5,786 bases of DNA. It comes from Candidatus Pollutiaquabacter sp. GTDB lineage: Bacteria > Bacteroidota > Bacteroidia > AKYH767-A > 2013-40CM-41-45. Position 1 is the stretch's first letter, and each line of letters opens with the position of its first letter. This document shows, piece by piece, positions 1-5,786 of the stretch. Made by a program: the position numbers and the translations under genes. Under the pieces are notes generated by a model. The model saw nothing but the letters and a program-made list of their open reading frames with translations. It was not told the origin of the DNA and did no database searches. The stretch lies in contig CAINVI010000288.1 of the NCBI GenBank assembly GCA_903854075.1, forward strand, positions 1-5,786. The letters are read 5' to 3'.

Positions 1-630
1 GACATCTCTTCCGGCGATGCCGAATTGATATCTCCGGTCATTGAACTTTCAACTGCAGTTGCACCGGCTTATATTGATTTTAATGTCGCCTACGCGATGT
101 ACTCATCCCAGTACCATGATTCGCTGGTAGTTTCTGTTAGTGACGATTGCGGCTCCTCTTTTGTACGAGTCTATGCAAAAGGCGATGACTCGCTGGCCAC
201 CGCGCCTGATGTGAGTGTGAATTTTGTTCCGTCAGTTCCTTCTGAATGGCGTGCAGAACGGATAGATATCAGCAGTTATATCGGTCGGGATGTGGTCGTG
301 AAATTTGAAGTGATATCCGGTTTTGGAAACGACATCTACCTGGATGATATCAATATCTACGGTAACACCAGCGGTATTCAAGCGCCCGGCGATTACACGC
401 CGGTGGTTTATCCGAATCCTGCCAATGACCAGCTTACGGTTCAGTGTCCGTGGGGTGGCAATGAAGTTCGAGTGGTGTTAGCCGATATTTTCGGCCGGGA
501 AGTGATCTCAGCTCCGATGTCCGGAAGATCGCTGCAGCTGGATGTTTCTACACTGGCCGCCGGCTGTTATCAGCTAACGTTGCTGGATGCTAATGGTCGG
601 TGGGGTTCCCGCAAGGTTTTTGTGCAATAA
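1..630 (+). CDS. Secreted protein with T9SS type A sorting domain, 3' part only
   Basis: The reading frame is open from the first base, so the gene starts upstream of the window; 209 residues are visible before TAA at 628-630. The first ~120 residues alternate short beta-strand-like segments, with a DCG motif, a WRAERIDIS stretch and a DIYLDDINIYG ending. That is the pattern of the MAM-like or 'choice-of-anchor J' jelly-roll domains that precede secretion tails in Bacteroidota exoproteins, including M43-type metalloproteases. Residues ~135-209 form a type A sorting domain: YPNPAND at 137-143, then a DIFGREV strand, and a closing GCYQLTLLDANG / RKVFVQ. This domain directs a Sec-exported protein through the outer membrane by T9SS, where it is normally cleaved and the protein attached to the surface or released. 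The catalytic or binding part, if any, lies outside the window, so the specific function is unknown. It converges on the next gene, which carries the same kind of tail. Confidence 0.9.
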   Translation, partial: DISSGDAELISPVIELSTAVAPAYIDFNVAYAMYSSQYHDSLVVSVSDDCGSSFVRVYAKGDDSLATAPDVSVNFVPSVPSEWRAERIDISSYIGRDVVVKFEVISGFGNDIYLDDINIYGNTSGIQAPGDYTPVVYPNPANDQLTVQCPWGGNEVRVVLADIFGREVISAPMSGRSLQLDVSTLAAGCYQLTLLDANGRWGSRKVFVQ

Positions 631-639
631 TGGCAGCGG

Positions 640-2217
640 TTATTCTTTAATCCATCGAACGGCTCCCTGCCGGTTTCCGTCGGTAAAACGAAGCTGATAT
701 AATCCCTTGGCAAGAGTAGCGACGGATAAACTTTCGGTGGTGTTGCCAGTTATCGTTGTGTATAAAACCACGTTGCCCAATACGTCCATTACGGTTATGT
801 ATTGCGATGAATACGACTTGTTCGTAAGCTGAAGCGAAGTGGTGGCAGGATTAGGATAGAGGAAAAGTGTAACCGCCGACTGCTGTTCGTCAATGCCGAT
901 AAACGAACAATACTGTCCGAACTGGTTAATATAATTTGTAACTGTAAAAGCGGTGAAGCCTTCGTTCAGAAAAACCGTTTGGCCGGACTGCTGCGTAGAA
1001 AGTGCGCTGAAAGCAGGTTGTGTAGCACTGAGTGATAATGACGTTTCGTTGCATCCTGTCGATCCGCTATCCAGCGTTTTGAGGAAATATCCTTCGCTGA
1101 ACAATCCCGGACTTTCATCCCTGCCACAGGCTGCATATCCGCCGTCGCTTCCGTAGATGATACTTTTCAGCCGACTGATATTTCCCGGTGATCCGTATTC
1201 AAATGCCCACTGGCAAAATCCTGTAGAATCGGTTTCAAACATGCAGGAGAGTTCACTGAGATTGGCGTTGGTTTGTCCGGCTACAATATAGTTGCCATTG
1301 TACGCCTTGATTAGCGAGAAACCTAAATCGTTTTGCGGTGAGCCGATCAGTTGCGACCATACCAGATTTCCGTTACCATCAATTTTGTACAGGCAGTGAT
1401 CGTAATCAGATCCTAATGTTTTTTCAGCGTAACCGCAGATGATGAAGCCTCCGTCGCCGGCCGGAATGACGTCCTCCGATAATTCTGCCGTAGGTTGTGC
1501 TGTGTTGAAAATCCTTTTACTCCACAACAGTGTGCCATTGTTGTCGAATTTGGCAACGAGGTGATCTGCATTCGCGCTGCCGTCATGAGTACTGCCTACG
1601 GCCAAGACGCCTCCGTCAGCGGTGTTGATCGCTTTTGTGAAACTAGAACTAAAGTTGGCATTCAGTGTAGTGCTCCAGAGGAGTTGTCCTAAAACGTCTA
1701 CTTTAAAAATTAACGCCGATTGTTGTGCACTGCCGGCCGCTGCAGTAGTTCCTGTGACAATCACACTCCCATCCCAGCGTTTTAGTAGACCGTTGGCCTG
1801 GTCGGGACCGATTGTTCCATAACTGTTGGACCAAATCAGGTTGCCGAAGTCATCTACGCGAGTCAGAAAAATTTCCGAGTTGTTAGGATCGTTAAATGTT
1901 CCGAATGTGTAGCCGCAAAGCGTAAACGATTCGTCGGCATTTTGAATCAAACCGGTTAACAGATTTTGCTGTGCATCGCCAATGCGGAACGAGTAAAGGA
2001 GGTCACCGGTTGCGTTGGTGCGGTAAATTACAAGATCGGTGCTGTCGTTAGCGCCAAGGTCAGTGGTTCCGCCTGCGCAGTAGCCGCCATCGCTAGTACG
2101 AACAACATCCAGCAAGTGATCCCCAAAACCGTCGCCGAATAATTTTTGAAAACTGCTGTAGGCGGAAGATTCGGTTTTAAAAATAAGTATCGTTAGACAA
2201 ATTAATAGTAGTCGCAT
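640..2217 (-). CDS. Secreted seven-repeat (beta-propeller-like) protein with T9SS type A sorting domain
   Basis: A complete 525-residue protein. Residues 1-19 look like a Sec signal peptide (basic MR, then a hydrophobic LLLICLTILIF core, likely cut after SSA). Residues ~43-389 hold seven degenerate repeats of 50-54 residues; each has a DGG-like turn, a hydrophobic strand with a G, an acidic/K strand and a G-N-L-x-W-S-like ending. This resembles the secreted WD40-like or delta-60-type repeat proteins common in Bacteroidota and suggests a seven-bladed beta-propeller. Residues ~390-445 form a linker, and ~453-525 are the sorting domain (LYPNPATTSL, then VMDVLGNVV and GLYQLRF). The protein is therefore probably exported by T9SS to the surface or medium. 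No catalytic motif is visible; a binding or adhesive role is a guess. A terminator lies upstream, so it needs its own promoter between 2218 and 2283, where I could not find a good TAnnTTTG box. Confidence 0.9.
   Translation of the reverse strand: MRLLLICLTILIFKTESSAYSSFQKLFGDGFGDHLLDVVRTSDGGYCAGGTTDLGANDSTDLVIYRTNATGDLLYSFRIGDAQQNLLTGLIQNADESFTLCGYTFGTFNDPNNSEIFLTRVDDFGNLIWSNSYGTIGPDQANGLLKRWDGSVIVTGTTAAAGSAQQSALIFKVDVLGQLLWSTTLNANFSSSFTKAINTADGGVLAVGSTHDGSANADHLVAKFDNNGTLLWSKRIFNTAQPTAELSEDVIPAGDGGFIICGYAEKTLGSDYDHCLYKIDGNGNLVWSQLIGSPQNDLGFSLIKAYNGNYIVAGQTNANLSELSCMFETDSTGFCQWAFEYGSPGNISRLKSIIYGSDGGYAACGRDESPGLFSEGYFLKTLDSGSTGCNETSLSLSATQPAFSALSTQQSGQTVFLNEGFTAFTVTNYINQFGQYCSFIGIDEQQSAVTLFLYPNPATTSLQLTNKSYSSQYITVMDVLGNVVLYTTITGNTTESLSVATLAKGLYQLRFTDGNRQGAVRWIKE
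1051..2091 (-). repeat. Seven protein-level repeats, about 52 codons each
   Basis: These are repeats in the encoded protein rather than exact DNA repeats. DGG-like turns start near residues 43, 95, 149, 201, 255, 308 and 358, giving steps of 52, 54, 52, 54, 53 and 50. The conserved second half of each unit is seen in DDFGNLIWS, DVLGQLLWS, DNNGTLLWS and DGNGNLVWS. The last unit (357-389) is degenerate and lacks the W-S ending. Seven units fit a closed beta-propeller, but the fold is inferred from periodicity alone. Confidence 0.75.
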
Positions 2218-2283
2218 GCCCGGAGGTTTGTTTCAGGCAATTTAGTAAAAGTCAATAAATAGCTAAGCTGACCGCTGAATATT

Positions 2284-2310
2284 AAAAAAGCCCCGATTGG
2301 CGGGGCTTTT
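2284..2310 (-). terminator. Rho-independent terminator of the DUF2795 gene
   Basis: There is a perfect 10-bp stem, 2286-2295 pairing with 2301-2310, around a 5-base loop (2296-2300). Read on the minus strand, the GC-rich core GCCCCG-CCAAT-CGGGGC is followed at once by six T and then AAT. It begins six bases after the TAA of the 73-residue gene, so it ends that transcript. The arms also end in T on the plus strand (2307-2310), but only four, and no plus-strand gene reads into it. Confidence 0.93.
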
Positions 2311-2315
2311 GAATG

Positions 2316-2537
2316 TTAGTATTCGTCTTCGTTGAAGAAGAAGTCGTCCTTGGTCGGATAGTCCGGCCATATTTCTTCAATACTTTCATACGCTTCTCCT
2401 TCGTCTTCCAGTTCCTGAAGATTTTCAATGACTTCCAACGGAGCTCCGGAACGGATGGCGTAATCAATCAGTTCGTCTTTGGTGGCAGGCCAAGGTGCAT
2501 CTTCCAGATGCTGCGCTAATTCAAGAGTCCAGTACAT
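2316..2537 (-). CDS. DUF2795 domain-containing small acidic protein
   Basis: A complete 73-residue protein that I recognise as a DUF2795-type protein widespread in Bacteroidota. It opens with MYWTLELAQHLEDAPWPATK, then has a DELIDYAIRSGAP segment and an ENLQELEDEG helix, and ends in the conserved EEIWPDYPT followed by an acidic FFFNEDEY tail. By my count it has 22 Asp/Glu against three Lys/Arg, so it is strongly acidic and should be a soluble cytoplasmic protein; there is no signal peptide or membrane segment. Its biochemical function is not known to me. It appears to be a one-gene transcription unit: a -7 box stands 50 bases before the start and a strong terminator follows the stop. An overlapping 61-codon frame on the same strand and a 68-codon frame on the opposite strand are shadows of it. 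Confidence 0.92.
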   Translation of the reverse strand: MYWTLELAQHLEDAPWPATKDELIDYAIRSGAPLEVIENLQELEDEGEAYESIEEIWPDYPTKDDFFFNEDEY

Positions 2538-2587
2538 GCGCTGATGGTGTAAGTATTCGGTTAAAGAATCAGATTTTCAAAGGTTCG

Positions 2588-2595
2588 CAAAAGTA
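2588..2595 (-). promoter_or_regulatory. Bacteroidota -7 box upstream of the DUF2795 gene
   Basis: On the minus strand this reads TACTTTTG, an exact fit to the TAnnTTTG consensus of the Bacteroidota primary sigma factor. Fifty bases separate it from the ATG. The expected -33 TTG/TTTG is only approximate: TTTC at 2618-2621, 22 bases away. A T-rich run lies directly upstream of the box. The 204-base gap 2538-2741 holds no credible gene besides this element, and no clear hairpin terminator for the upstream adenosyltransferase gene. Confidence 0.65.
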
Positions 2596-2741
2596 AAAAA
2601 ATAATAGTCAGTTGTGCGAAATGCCTGGGATTTTAAGCGTTGCATAAGCCGTTGAAAATCAATGCCAATCCATTGGTTCAAGGCGAATTTCACAAAAGAT
2701 GCGGATAGCTTCAACGACTATTTTACGCAGAAATTGTAGCC

Positions 2742-3290
2742 TTATTTCTCCGGAATCCAGGGAAGTTCTTCGGCGCCAAGTTCCCGAGACAGTTTTCTGG
2801 AGAGGACGAAAAGATAATCAGAAAGACGGTTGAGGTATTTCAGGATCAGTTTGTCGACGACCTCGGCCTCGTGAAGATGAACAGCATTACGTTCTGCTCT
2901 GCGACAGACGCAACGGGCGATATGACATTGGGAAACGACAGGATGGCCGCCTGGCAGCACGAAGTTTTTCATGGCTGGCAATTGCTCTTCCATTTCGTCC
3001 ATGACGGATTCAAGATACGTGACATCATTCTCCGATAATTCCGGAAGTTTCATGTTTGACACTGCCGCATCATTGGCTAGCAAGGCGCCGATGACGAACA
3101 GGCGGTCCTGTATACGGAGAAGGACTTCGCGATGGGTGGTTGAAATCGATTGGTCCCGAAGCATTCCCAACCACGAATTCAGTTCGTCAACAGTACCGTA
3201 GGCTTCGATTTTCAAGTGATGTTTCGGAACACGGGTTCCGCCGATAAGAGAGGTGGCGCCTTCGTCGCCTTTGCGGGTATAAATTTTCAT
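2742..3290 (-). CDS. pduO: PduO-type ATP:cob(I)alamin adenosyltransferase
   Basis: This enzyme transfers the 5'-deoxyadenosyl group of ATP to cob(I)alamin (or cob(I)yrinic acid a,c-diamide), making the adenosylcobalamin used by enzymes such as methylmalonyl-CoA mutase; it acts in the cytoplasm, usually as a trimer. At 182 residues it has the usual size of the single-domain family (PF01923; also named MMAB or YvqK). The N-terminal ATP-binding motif is complete: TRKGDEGATSLIGGTRVPK at 5-23. It is followed by YGTVDELNSWLG (31-42, with the Asp at 35), FVLPGG at 110-115 (the Phe that helps exclude the lower ligand), the CRRAER helix (129-134), and LNRLSDYLF (153-161). No key residue seems missing. 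Only 12 bases separate it from the ABC ATPase gene upstream, so the two are probably cotranscribed. No other B12 gene is in the window, so whether the cell makes or salvages the corrinoid cannot be told. Confidence 0.95.
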   Translation of the reverse strand: MKIYTRKGDEGATSLIGGTRVPKHHLKIEAYGTVDELNSWLGMLRDQSISTTHREVLLRIQDRLFVIGALLANDAAVSNMKLPELSENDVTYLESVMDEMEEQLPAMKNFVLPGGHPVVSQCHIARCVCRRAERNAVHLHEAEVVDKLILKYLNRLSDYLFVLSRKLSRELGAEELPWIPEK

Positions 3291-3302
3291 GAGGCTGCGA
3301 TA

Positions 3303-4013
3303 TTAATGGGCCGGGGCGACTGCCGAACGTGCCGGATTGGGTTGATCGGCATCCACTAATCCGTCTTTTATCCGAATGATGCGGTGTGCGTGCCGTGCAA
3401 TGTCCTCTTCGTGGGTGACCACGATAACGGTGTTTCCTTTTCGATGAATTTCTTCGAAGAGGTTCATGATTTCATAAGAGGTTTTGGAGTCAAGGTTACC
3501 GGTCGGTTCATCTGCAAGGATGATAGAGGGGTTGTTGACGAGTGCGCGTGCTACTGCAACCCGTTGACGTTGTCCACCGCTTAGTTCATTCGGTTTGTGG
3601 GTTGCGCGGTCAGAGAGTCCGACATCTTCCAATGATTTTTGAGCCCGTGCGATGCGGTCGTCTTTTTTAACGCCGGCATAGACCAGTGGTAATGCCACGT
3701 TGTCGAGTGCAGTACTTCTGGGGATAAGATTGAAGGTTTGGAAGATGAAACCGATTTCTTTGTTGCGAATGTCTGCCAGTTCATTTTCCGTCATTTTACT
3801 GGCTTCTTTTCCGTTCAGAATATAGGTGCCACCGGTAGGGCTGTCGAGACAACCGAGAATATTCATCAGGGTGGATTTACCGGAACCGGAGGGACCCATT
3901 AACGCTACATATTCCCCTTTTTCAATTTTAAGAGTGATAGATCGCAAGGCATGGACCACTTCTCCGCCAATCGCGTAGGATTTAGAAATTCCGTTTAGTT
4001 CAAGCAATGCCAT
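3303..4013 (-). CDS. ABC transporter ATP-binding protein, LolD/MacB type
   Basis: A complete 236-residue nucleotide-binding subunit with every ABC motif intact: Walker A GPSGSGKST (40-48), Q-loop Gln92 in FQTFNL, signature LSGGQ (144-148), Walker B IILADEP (164-170), D-loop NLDS (173-176) and H-loop His201. The opening LNGISKSYAIGGEVVHALR, the GCLDSPTGG segment and the NLIPRSTALDNV stretch are typical of the LolD/MacB/FtsE-like group. These ATPases drive MacB-fold permeases that move lipoproteins, peptides or drugs through mechanotransmission rather than classical import. The last ~15 residues (Pro/Ala-rich) are an unconserved tail. No permease is adjacent, so the partner must be encoded elsewhere and the substrate is unknown. 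LolD itself is possible but cannot be separated from paralogues here. A -7 box just upstream suggests its own promoter, with read-through into the adenosyltransferase gene. Confidence 0.93.
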   Translation of the reverse strand: MALLELNGISKSYAIGGEVVHALRSITLKIEKGEYVALMGPSGSGKSTLMNILGCLDSPTGGTYILNGKEASKMTENELADIRNKEIGFIFQTFNLIPRSTALDNVALPLVYAGVKKDDRIARAQKSLEDVGLSDRATHKPNELSGGQRQRVAVARALVNNPSIILADEPTGNLDSKTSYEIMNLFEEIHRKGNTVIVVTHEEDIARHAHRIIRIKDGLVDADQPNPARSAVAPAH

Positions 4014-4033
4014 GAGCTGGTTGTCTAACGAAT

Positions 4034-4041
4034 CAAAGGTA
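4034..4041 (-). promoter_or_regulatory. Bacteroidota -7 box upstream of the ABC ATPase gene
   Basis: It reads TACCTTTG on the minus strand, an exact match to TAnnTTTG, and sits 20 bases before the ATG at 4013. That spacing gives a short leader, as is usual in this phylum. It lies in the 54-base gap after the methyltransferase stop, so the ABC ATPase and adenosyltransferase genes may form a unit separate from the methyltransferase. No good -33 TTG is seen at the expected distance, which keeps the call moderate. Confidence 0.55.
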
Positions 4042-4067
4042 ATTCAAAAACCGAGCCGAAACGTGAT

Positions 4068-4850
4068 TCAGTAGAGCAGGGTAAAATGTTGCGGAGGTCC
4101 TTCCTTTCTAAAGAAGACAAATCCCATTTTGAACAAATCGATGGTTAGTCGTACGTCGGGGTGTTTTTTAATCTCTTCCCAGGCGTTTTCCATTCCACGG
4201 CTCCAGTGAATGTCATCAAAAATCAAGACCGTGTTTTCGTTGCAAAAGGGTAGCAGTGTTTCGAAATAGTCCAGTGTAGGGCGATACTGATGGTTGCCGT
4301 CAAGGTAGGCCAGGTCGACGTGCTTTATCGTGCCTAACAGTTCCGGCAGCACTGTGGAAAATTCTCCAACTCGCTGTTCAATGTTTCGCGCTTTAAACCG
4401 TTGAAAATTAGCCGTTGCCAAGGCGGCGGTTTGTGGACATCCCTCAATGGTATGCACCGTACTCGTGCGGTGCGGGGCCGAGAGGTAAAGGCTCGAAATA
4501 CCGAGAGATGTGCCCAATTCAAGTATGTTTTTGGGCTGAAATCGGTTGACGATTCGAAAAAGTAATTGGCCGTATTTTGCCGGAAGCAGGTAGTGGAGCG
4601 CAATATCGCTGACTTTTCTTCGCTTGTTTCCGGATTGGGCGCCCGTTCCATAATCGGTTACTTCAAGGAGGGTATTGTCCATGAGCAGTTTGGATCGGAT
4701 AGACTCAATCGGGCGAAATGCGTAAAATGGCGTTCGGTCGCGAATTACGTTATTCAGCAGTTCAAAAACGAACGGTGAATGAACGCCATGCGCCGTTTTT
4801 GCCGTCAGCCGGTAGCGGACGAAACGGGTGGCGGTAAACAGCGGTTCCAT
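4068..4850 (-). CDS. Class I SAM-dependent methyltransferase
   Basis: From the ATG at 4850 this encodes 260 residues. It has the Rossmann-type SAM-binding core: motif I ELGTSLGIS (111-119), an acidic end to the next strand in HTIEG (Glu136), LDGNHQY (183-189), and IFDDIHWSRGMENAW (210-224). A second glycine-rich DYGTGA stretch before RRKVSDIA (about 65-83) precedes motif I, as in Bacteroidota homologues. It resembles O-methyltransferase-like proteins (Methyltransf_24 type), but the methyl acceptor is unknown. Start choice: an in-frame ATG at 4895 would add 15 residues. I prefer 4850 because homologues I recall begin only a few residues before the RYRLTAKTAHGVHSPFVF segment, and because the longer form leaves just 43 bases for the divergent eno promoter. 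Neither start has a Shine-Dalgarno sequence. The ABC ATPase gene follows 54 bases downstream on the same strand but has its own -7 box. Confidence 0.88.
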   Translation of the reverse strand: MEPLFTATRFVRYRLTAKTAHGVHSPFVFELLNNVIRDRTPFYAFRPIESIRSKLLMDNTLLEVTDYGTGAQSGNKRRKVSDIALHYLLPAKYGQLLFRIVNRFQPKNILELGTSLGISSLYLSAPHRTSTVHTIEGCPQTAALATANFQRFKARNIEQRVGEFSTVLPELLGTIKHVDLAYLDGNHQYRPTLDYFETLLPFCNENTVLIFDDIHWSRGMENAWEEIKKHPDVRLTIDLFKMGFVFFRKEGPPQHFTLLY

Positions 4851-4878
4851 AGCGCGAATATAATTCACAAAAGCGCTC

Positions 4879-4887
4879 CAAACCCTA
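4879..4887 (-). promoter_or_regulatory. Possible degenerate -7 box for the methyltransferase gene
   Basis: On the minus strand this reads TAGGGTTTG, i.e. TA and TTTG separated by three bases instead of two. It lies 28 bases before the ATG at 4850 and inside the longer version of the frame that starts at 4895. If real, it would support the shorter protein. The off-consensus spacing makes it weak evidence. Confidence 0.25.
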
Positions 4888-4908
4888 TAAAACATCCCGC
4901 GAAGTTGC

Positions 4909-4916
4909 TACTTTTG
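4909..4916 (+). promoter_or_regulatory. Bacteroidota -7 box of the eno promoter
   Basis: TACTTTTG, an exact match to TAnnTTTG, sits 22 bases before the enolase ATG at 4939. A start of transcription a few bases downstream would give a leader of about 15 bases with no Shine-Dalgarno, as expected for Bacteroidota. A convincing -33 TTG is not visible about 20 bases upstream, where the sequence is CCCTATAAAAC. Confidence 0.65.
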
Positions 4917-4938
4917 TGCTTTCAAAATTGACTCCTTC

Positions 4939-5786
4939 ATGAGCACTATTGCAGAGATCCGTGGACGACAGATTTTAGACTCCCGTGGTAATCCTACCGT
5001 CGAGGTGGATGTAATAACCGATAATGGCGTTGTCGGCCGCGCTGCGGTGCCCAGTGGTGCGTCCACCGGTGCTCACGAAGCGGTGGAGTTGCGGGATGGT
5101 GACCCTCAACGTTACTTGGGAAAAGGGGTGCTGAAGGCCATCAACAATGTTAACAAGACGCTGAACGAAGAATTGCGCGGACTGCCAATTACCGAACAGT
5201 CGATGATTGATCAGACGATGATCAAGTTGGATGGTACCGAGAACAAGTCTCATCTTGGTGCCAATGCCATGCTTGGCGTTTCGCTGGCAGTTGCCAAAGC
5301 CGCAGCTATCGAAACGAGTCAGCCATTGTATCGTTATGTAGGTGGTGTGAATGCACGCATCCTGCCGGTTCCTATGATGAATATCCTCAATGGCGGTGCA
5401 CATGCCGATAATGCCATCGATTTTCAGGAATTCATGGTCATGCCGCTTGGCGCGACGTCTTTTTCAGATTCGCTTCGAATGGGTGCAGAAGTTTTCCATC
5501 ATCTCAAATCCGTCTTGAAGAAAAAGGGACTGTCCACCAATGTCGGCGATGAAGGCGGTTTCGCGCCTAATTTTAAATCCAACGAAGAAGCGATTCAGTC
5601 GGTGATGGATGCAATAGTTGATGCCGGGTACACGCCCGGTAAAGACATGTTCATCGCCTTGGATGCTGCATCCACTGAATTCTTTGATGCTGCATCGGGC
5701 AATTACATTTTTAAAAAGTCTACCGGCGATAAGCTAACTCCTAAGCAAATGGCTGACTTTTGGGCCGATTGGGTGTCGCGGTATCC
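4939..5786 (+). CDS. eno: Enolase (phosphopyruvate hydratase), N-terminal two thirds
   Basis: Enolase interconverts 2-phosphoglycerate and phosphoenolpyruvate in glycolysis and gluconeogenesis, in the cytoplasm, with two Mg2+ ions. The frame runs from ATG at 4939 without a stop to the window edge: 282 codons of a protein usually ~425-435 long. The N-terminal domain begins MSTIAEIRGRQILDSRGNPT, and the mobile active-site loop SGAST is at 39-43. The barrel domain starts with PVPMMNILNGG; His155 (GGAHADN), Glu164 (DFQEF), the catalytic Glu205 in VGDEGGFAPN and the Mg ligand Asp242 (ALDAAS) are all present. The last visible residues, WVSRY, correspond to the point just before the SIEDG Mg-binding motif, so the other Mg ligands and the catalytic Lys lie outside. 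The gene is intact as far as seen. It is transcribed divergently from the methyltransferase gene. A 142-codon frame on the opposite strand is only its shadow. Confidence 0.98.
   Translation, partial: MSTIAEIRGRQILDSRGNPTVEVDVITDNGVVGRAAVPSGASTGAHEAVELRDGDPQRYLGKGVLKAINNVNKTLNEELRGLPITEQSMIDQTMIKLDGTENKSHLGANAMLGVSLAVAKAAAIETSQPLYRYVGGVNARILPVPMMNILNGGAHADNAIDFQEFMVMPLGATSFSDSLRMGAEVFHHLKSVLKKKGLSTNVGDEGGFAPNFKSNEEAIQSVMDAIVDAGYTPGKDMFIALDAASTEFFDAASGNYIFKKSTGDKLTPKQMADFWADWVSRY

Noticed and set aside
953..1822. Three plus-strand frames of 65-67 codons opposite the seven-repeat gene
   Set aside because: They are antisense shadows of a coding frame with clear protein-level repeats, and they lack promoters or recognisable domains.
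2674..2685. Near-palindrome CCAAT-CC-ATTGG in the 2538-2741 gap, considered as a terminator
   Set aside because: The two-base loop is too short, the stem is short and AT-rich, and no T-run follows on either strand.
2650..2716. Inverted repeat CGTTGAA (2650-2656) / TTCAACG (2710-2716) in the gap after the adenosyltransferase gene
   Set aside because: Arms of seven bases with a 53-base spacer and no T-tract do not make a terminator or a clear operator; chance is sufficient.
3581..3784. 67-codon frame on the minus strand inside the ABC ATPase gene
   Set aside because: It is an out-of-frame shadow; the ABC frame carries the Q-loop and continues unbroken through this stretch.
4334..4651. 105-codon open frame on the minus strand
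   Set aside because: It is an alternative frame of the methyltransferase gene, overlapping its SAM-binding motif I, and has no recognisable domain.
4975..5403. 142-codon open frame on the minus strand
   Set aside because: It lies antisense inside enolase, whose plus-strand frame has all expected motifs over this stretch. The translation resembles no family I know.
1..5786. Possibility of a mobile element, defence system or biosynthetic cluster
   Set aside because: No integrase, transposase, toxin-antitoxin, nuclease, tRNA, direct-repeat array or modular synthase is seen; most recognisable genes are housekeeping or common Bacteroidota families.

Overview
The window looks like an ordinary chromosomal stretch from a member of the Bacteroidota. 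Three things point there. Two proteins end in type IX secretion (T9SS) type A sorting domains, each with a YPNPA core. Three TAnnTTTG-type -7 boxes (4909-4916 on +, 2588-2595 and 4034-4041 on -) stand just upstream of genes. No start codon has a clear AGGAGG-like Shine-Dalgarno sequence. The genus cannot be told from what is here.

Layout. From 1 to 630 (+) lies the 3' end of a large secreted protein with a jelly-roll-like domain and a T9SS tail. It converges, with only 9 bases between the stop codons, on a second T9SS-tailed protein at 640-2217 (-), whose middle consists of seven repeats that probably fold as a beta-propeller. A strong intrinsic terminator (2284-2310, -) closes the next unit, a very acidic 73-residue DUF2795 protein (2316-2537, -) with its own -7 box at 2588-2595. 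After a 204-base gap with no gene come, still on the minus strand, a PduO-type cobalamin adenosyltransferase (2742-3290) and a LolD/MacB-type ABC ATPase (3303-4013). These two are 12 bases apart and probably share a transcript from a box at 4034-4041. Next is a class I SAM-dependent methyltransferase (4068 to about 4850, -). Divergent from it on the plus strand is enolase (4939 to the window end, truncated), with a clear -7 box at 4909-4916.

How the genes fit together. I see no single pathway. Enolase (glycolysis), the adenosyltransferase (coenzyme B12 supply) and the ABC ATPase (probably lipoprotein or efflux export, permease not in the window) are housekeeping or general functions. The two T9SS-tailed proteins are exported to the surface or medium. 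No gap exceeds about 205 bases, and I saw no RNA genes, insertion sequences, CRISPR arrays, phage genes or defence genes. I found no convincing undescribed system. The most notable items are the seven-repeat secreted protein, the divergent eno/methyltransferase promoter region with its start-codon ambiguity, and the compact DUF2795 unit.
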